Of a stretch of 64,000 nt of DNA, positions 59,801-64,000 are shown in pieces. A program made the translations under genes and the position numbers. Each line of letters begins with the position of its first letter. The first letter of the stretch is position 1. The stretch comes from Paracyclopina nana. Taxonomy: Eukaryota; Arthropoda; Copepoda; Cyclopoida; Cyclopettidae. The notes beneath the pieces are model-generated. The model made no database searches. It was not told the DNA's origin and worked only from the letters and a program-made list of their open reading frames with translations. The DNA lies in NCBI GenBank assembly GCA_019096065.1, contig JAGUCH010000001.1, positions 5,766,001-5,830,000 of the forward strand, in the 5' to 3' direction.

Positions 59801-62800
59801 GTATAGTTTGAATGTAAGTTGACCAAGTACCTCTAACTTTTATTATCGACAGTTTTAAGGTTCTTATTGAAAGTTTCAATTTATTTAAGAATCATTTTTA
59901 TGGTACAGCCATTTTATCGTTCCCGGCTGAGCGTTCCTGGAAATGGCTAAACACTTTCAGAAAAAGTCGATTTTTGAACATATATGATCAAACTTGCGAA
60001 TCTGGTTACTCTGATATCATTTGACGGAAAATCTCGGCTCTAAGGAAACCAAGGCAGTATGTCTAATCTCTTTCTGATATAGCACTGATTTTGGCGTTAC
60101 TCTAAATGGGATTTTTATTGTCAAACAAATGCCGAGTGTGGCATTTTTTGAAAGTATACGTTTACATAAAAGTGATGAAAAAGATAACTTATTGACGCGT
60201 AGCAGAAAAGTGGAATGTTTACATTTTTACTTCGCTTCTCTTATAATCTAAGTCTCTGGTCACAGCTAGCTCGCGCGCTCAGCTCAACCTGACTTAACTG
60301 GTTTACCGTACTATACTATGCTGATATCCCGTGTTGGAACCGGGCTGATGATGACGAGAAAAAAGCTGATGATCTCACCTGGAACGCATTTACATTCCCT
60401 GAGTATGTTCTCGAATGCACTTTCGAACAGACAGTTGCTCATTTCATATCTGTAGCCGTGATCCCGGGGCAAATACTTGAGTGAGATCTCGTCCTCTGAA
60501 TAGCAATCCCTTTCTGCAGGTGAAAATCGATACATGGCGTTGGTCGACGTCACAATCAGGGTCGGAGTGACGGCGATTTGATTTTCGGTGCCCGGAGCGA
60601 TGTGGAATCCAGTTTGACGCATAATTGGCATGTCCAGGTGATGCACCAGGGCCACTTTGAGCCCTTCGGAGCCTTCGTCGTAGTAGCTGTAGTCGAAGGA
60701 CTCGATGTCGAAGAGCATGGTGTACCCGTTGTCCTTGCCTGTTTTAGCGCCCTGCAATAAATACCAAGGAGGGAGCCATAAAAGAACCTCGCACAAAAAA
60801 GCTGCTGAGTGCAGCTCGCCACTAAAAAGTGGCTTAATTCAAAAGCAGCAGGATTTTTTGTCAGGGCATTTTTCGATTGTCTTTAAGCATTCATAAGCAA
60901 ACGCTTCATCGTATAAGCTGTTGGCATGTGTTTGATTGCAGCTAAAAAGTAGAATAATTTCACCATAATGCTTCGCTTATGACTAATGCACTACTTCCCT
61001 TTAAAAAGTCGTTCAAAGATGCACCAGCAAAAACTTTTCTATTCTTGGTCGTTTTCTCTTTAGTAGAAGTTGCGATGACTTTGAATAAAAAATTGCCTTT
61101 CTCCGCCTTGTAATACTCTACAGCCAGAATGTCTTAGGTACTACGTATATTCGCGTAAAATAGTAAGCTCAATATGCGGCACAGAGCGCGTCTTCAGCGA
61201 GAAATCGATGTTTTTGACCTTGCTTGCCAAAAGCGGCGTATCAAACTCGAGGCAAGTTTAATTTCCTGCACTTGTGCCTCGGTCGCAAAATATTCATATT
61301 TGTCAGATGGTGCTTGAAAATGCTTTTTTCGGCGGTAGCAAAAAGTTAGCTAATCGTAGCAAGCGGACTCACCTTTTTGATGTTGGTGAACCAATGGCCC
61401 CAATCTGGATCAGGCAGGTTATTTTCAACCTGGTGTTGGGTTATCTCTGTAAAGTTGAGCTGAGGAGTGTACCAACAACAGATCCCATAATCTGTGCCAA
61501 AGTCACGCTCTATTTCAAATCTATAGGTTGTTGAGCCATTCCACTGAAATGTTGAACAAAATTGTAATGTAAAGCAATTTTGACACAAGCTAACTTTTTA
61601 GAAGAGGATTTCATAGTATAAATTGGGCAATGCTCTGTCTCACAATGTCATAATATTTTTTCATAAATGCAGTCCCTAAATAGCAATACCAGGATTAATT
61701 ATTTCCTTCAGCTTAAGTTTATCCTTAGATTATAGTTTCCCGAAAGGAAATAAGTATACCATTACGTATTTTCTCCGTTGTATTGTTGATTGCTTTAAGA
61801 ATCAATTCCAAAAATGTTTGTGCAGGCATTCGCAAAAAAGTAGAGTTAATGGTAACGTATTGCAGAAAATTCGAACGATCATCTCAACGCTCTCGTAGAT
61901 TTTTTACCGATTTTTTTCCCTTCTTTTAGCTCCAACACGTACCGCACTCATGCACACCTTTGATCAAACCCTCAAAAGATATGCCAAGAAGGCAAGTCCA
62001 TTTCTGCCTTTTAGCTTTCTTCTTGCAGGTCTTAAAAAGACGAATATTACTGCCTTTTGCATTTTTCATTTTGCGTATAGCAGCATTAGTTTTGCACGGT
62101 AGGCTCATTATCAGTCTGCACAACCGAACTCTCGGCTTGAACTTGGCTTTATCATCACCGCCATCAGAAGATCACACATGCACATGAGTACAATAGATTT
62201 CGAGAAAATTTCCATTTGAATTGTTTGAGTAGGAATCGACAATAGAATTTGCCTTTGATCTCTCTAAGGACAAATTGATAGAATGCCATATTCTCTTTTT
62301 GCTAGCAAATTCAATTTAGACCTGATTTTCCTGGCGGATAGCTTTTCAAGAGATTTGGAAACCTTTGTTTTTTATTCATTCACCGCAATCCTTATAAAAG
62401 CTGCTGAGGTATAGCAGTATTTCTCACACGTGCACCGCATGAATGCGTGACTTTCTATGGATTACAAGTGCATACCGTAGTATTGGCTAAATGCTACTTA
62501 CGCAAATGCCCCTCATTCATACTGAATGGACAGACCTGCAATACCCTTTAGGCCTTTCTCTGGAGACATTAAAGCATGCAAAACACGGTTCTAATTGGCT
62601 CATTAATTAATTCAGCTTGATTTCAGTCAAAGCTAAGTGCGACATTATTTTGATGCTCGCATAATTATCAACTTAGTATTTTCTTGACACTTGATTCAAG
62701 TTGAGCAATACAATTAAACCACCTTCAAAAGCAATGAAGAGTTTTTAGCAGTTTCCCTTGAGCGTTATCATCAAAAAGTTGTAATGTGTAGTATCAAGGA

Positions 62801-63703
62801 AACTTTATGAAGTCTTTGACACTTTGGAAGGGCAATTTTGCCCTCGTAATTGAGACAAGATCTTTTTGAAGGTAGCTGTACTAAACACACTGAGTTGAAA
62901 TCCTGCGCGGGGGAATTTTGAGTCTAAATTGGCTGAGCGCAGGCCTGTTTTCCACTATAAACTTGAGCAGCTATCTTCTTGATCAACTGGCAAGCTTTAG
63001 AAACCATGCCATTGAGAGGTTGACTAAAGCATACGAGTGTGCCTTTGAAAAGTCACAATGAATGGACCCACTCTAAAAGTTTTTAAGAGCCATCTAGGCT
63101 GAGCCCAAAATGGTGCTGCCATGTTGCTTTTTTGTTTCGCTGCTCGCGCGTCTGCACAATAAAAAGGAAGTTATTAGGCTGGAAATGTGCAGTTTGAAAA
63201 GTAGGTGGAATTGGTCAGACCATCATCTTGATGAATGGACCGGAAAGTAAGGCTCACTTCCTCTCAAGCACATAAATTGAGAGCCGGATGGGATGAATCA
63301 GATTCTTTTTTTTAATCAAATCGCTCCTTACCTTGCTCAGGATGAACATGTCCTTGCACTTTTGATGGGTCACCCAATTGATCGACAGCTCTGCTTCTTT
63401 GGTCTCGTTCATTTTTTCCAAGTACTCGCGCAGGATTTTCTCATGGATCGATATCTTCATTTCAGATTTGGCATAGTCCACCCCATCGTGGTAGCCCGTG
63501 CTGTGGCTCTCAGAGCTGTGAAGGCTGTTGGACGATTTGCCCTCAATGTAGTCGTAATAGATTTGCCGAATAAAAGTCTCGTTGTCGTATATACCCAATT
63601 CTTCGAAAAAACTTTTGCGCACTTGGTTGATGTTACACACCACCACTGACGGGAAGAATACTTCACTTAATGGAACTGTCATTGTATCCACTGTGGTCAC
63701 AAC
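53840..63703 (-). CDS. DEG/ENaC-family (pickpocket-like) sodium channel, N-terminus beyond the window
   Basis: Minus-strand exons 63332-63703, 61373-61543, 60379-60751, 53840-54900 join in phase and give 658 residues. The first visible exon starts just after TM1 with F-F-P-S-V-V-V-C-N-I-N-Q, the family signature; the exon with the N-terminus and TM1 is not in the window. The extracellular domain has T-D-Y-G-I-C-C-W and the Cys-rich C-x-C-V-P region. TM2 carries G-G-L-L-G-L-C-M-G-F-S-L-I-S with the G-x-S selectivity filter. A Ser/His/Cys-rich tail of about 140 residues follows and ends P-E-R-I-I. Members are trimeric, amiloride-sensitive sodium or acid/peptide-gated channels of the plasma membrane. 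The 5.5-kb last intron (54901-60378) is full of nested miniature transposons. Confidence 0.92.
54901..57786. other. DEG/ENaC last intron, 3' part
   Basis: AT-rich intron sequence. Short frames occur but no exon is needed to join the flanking coding exons in phase, and no repeat family was recognised. Confidence 0.5.
57916..58554. mobile_element. Family-C element nested in family A
   Basis: The left end AGGGCGATCCCATATT and the reversed right end AGGGCGTTCCCGTATTGG form imperfect inverted repeats. Many GTTAAGTTCAG / CTGAACTTAAC-like blocks lie in both halves. The flanks TAT (57913-57915) and AAT (58555-58557) fit a 3-bp duplication with one change. The centre holds the 63-bp tandem repeat. 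Confidence 0.75.
58136..58390. repeat. 63-bp tandem repeat inside the family-C element
   Basis: CCGACACATTTGGTATAG recurs near 58166, 58229, 58292 and 58354, a period of 62-63 bp. Each unit contains two related half-units beginning CCGACACATTT. The frame open across it encodes only the repeat and is not a gene. Confidence 0.88.
58622..58733. repeat. Relative of the 59547-60346 element, hairpin-like
   Basis: It ends in TGTTGAAACCGGGCT, like the 60346 terminus, and contains GCTGAGCGCGCGAGCTAGC, present in that element in the opposite orientation. CCAGTATACTATGG and CCATACTATACTGA form an internal inverted pair. The left terminus is decayed. Confidence 0.55.
59547..60346. mobile_element. Outer MITE with 6-bp TSD, carrying a nested element
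   Basis: Its ends are AGCCCGGTTCCAACA and the inverse TGTTGGAACCGGGCT. GATGAT flanks directly at 59541-59546 and 60347-60352. Without the nested insertion and its duplication the element is about 154 bp. It lies 26 bp inside the intron from the splice donor of exon 60379-60751 (minus). Confidence 0.88.
59620..60259. mobile_element. Inner 640-bp element with 6-bp TSD
   Basis: The ends CCAGAGACTTAGATTACTAG and, reversed, CCAGAGACTTAGATTATAAG continue into GAGAAGCGAA. TCACAG flanks directly at 59614-59619 and 60260-60265. No transposase-like frame is visible. It is inserted in the 59547-60346 element and is therefore younger. Confidence 0.88.
61544..63331. other. DEG/ENaC intron, no gene seen
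   Basis: This 1.8-kb intron separates exons 63332-63703 and 61373-61543. Short frames only; no repeat family recognised. The 621-nt intron 60752-61372 likewise shows nothing. Confidence 0.5.
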
Positions 63704-64000
63704 CTGCAAAATACTCAGCTAACTATAACAAGGATGCATTCTACAGCAGAAGACTTACTCCTTCATTTTACGTGTGTGGGATCGCTTTTCGATTTTTGTT
63801 ACAATCATCATTTATAGCTGAACAAATGACTTTCTCTAATATTAGCACAGCCTCCTATCAATTTCAATAATTGGCAGGAAGCAACTGAACCACTTTAAGC
63901 GAAGGAACTGAATTGCCTTCATTCTGTGTGCTAAAATAAGAGCTGTCGGCTAAGAGGTCATGCCTTGAGGTAAACCAAAAACCAAGAGGTAATGGTGACA

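Overview
The window is nuclear DNA of an invertebrate animal, most likely an arthropod or close relative. The evidence is spliced genes with many very short introns (about 50-60 bp in the left third), an arthropod-type secreted GH20 chitooligosaccharide hexosaminidase, an Ih/HCN channel, a DEG/ENaC channel, and AT-rich non-coding DNA full of small inverted-repeat transposons. There are no bacterial operons, rRNA genes or CRISPR arrays. All exon borders below were derived by hand from reading frames, GT/AG (one GC/AG) borders and matching intron phases; none is confirmed by transcripts.

Layout. (1) 1-14990, minus strand: the first 50 exons (about 3,575 residues) of a giant secreted or membrane-anchored MAM/LDL-receptor-class-A protein, running off the left edge. 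It starts with a signal peptide and holds 18 MAM domains (the last one cut) and four LDLa domains. (2) 14991-15470: a short divergent promoter region with several GATA motifs, shared with (3) 15471-19277, plus strand: a complete 13-exon, 618-residue GH20 hexosaminidase. (4) 20216-21157, plus strand: a small single-pass membrane protein whose 38-residue tail looks like that of Crumbs (FERM-binding-like motif, final ERLI); its 5' end is uncertain. (5) 21158-37171: a 16-kb gene-poor stretch holding many miniature transposons, tRNA-like repeats, a 40-bp satellite and one CpG-rich island. (6) 37172-46660, plus strand: a complete Ih/HCN channel gene of 12 coding exons plus an extra, duplicated S5 exon. 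(7) 48618-51889, plus strand: a complete eight-exon seven-transmembrane receptor with a very long third cytoplasmic loop. (8) 53840-63703, minus strand: the last four exons of a DEG/ENaC-type sodium channel, with TM1 beyond the right edge.

The genes do not form one pathway. Two themes recur: membrane excitability (HCN, GPCR, DEG/ENaC) and apical or secreted epithelial proteins (MAM/LDLa, hexosaminidase, Crumbs-like). The strongest points for follow-up are the tandem S5 exons of the HCN gene, only 18 nt apart, which are probably mutually exclusive; the minimal Crumbs-like protein; the eight-fold reiterated three-exon MAM module; and several miniature transposon families with readable target-site duplications (3, 6 and 8 bp), some nested in each other.
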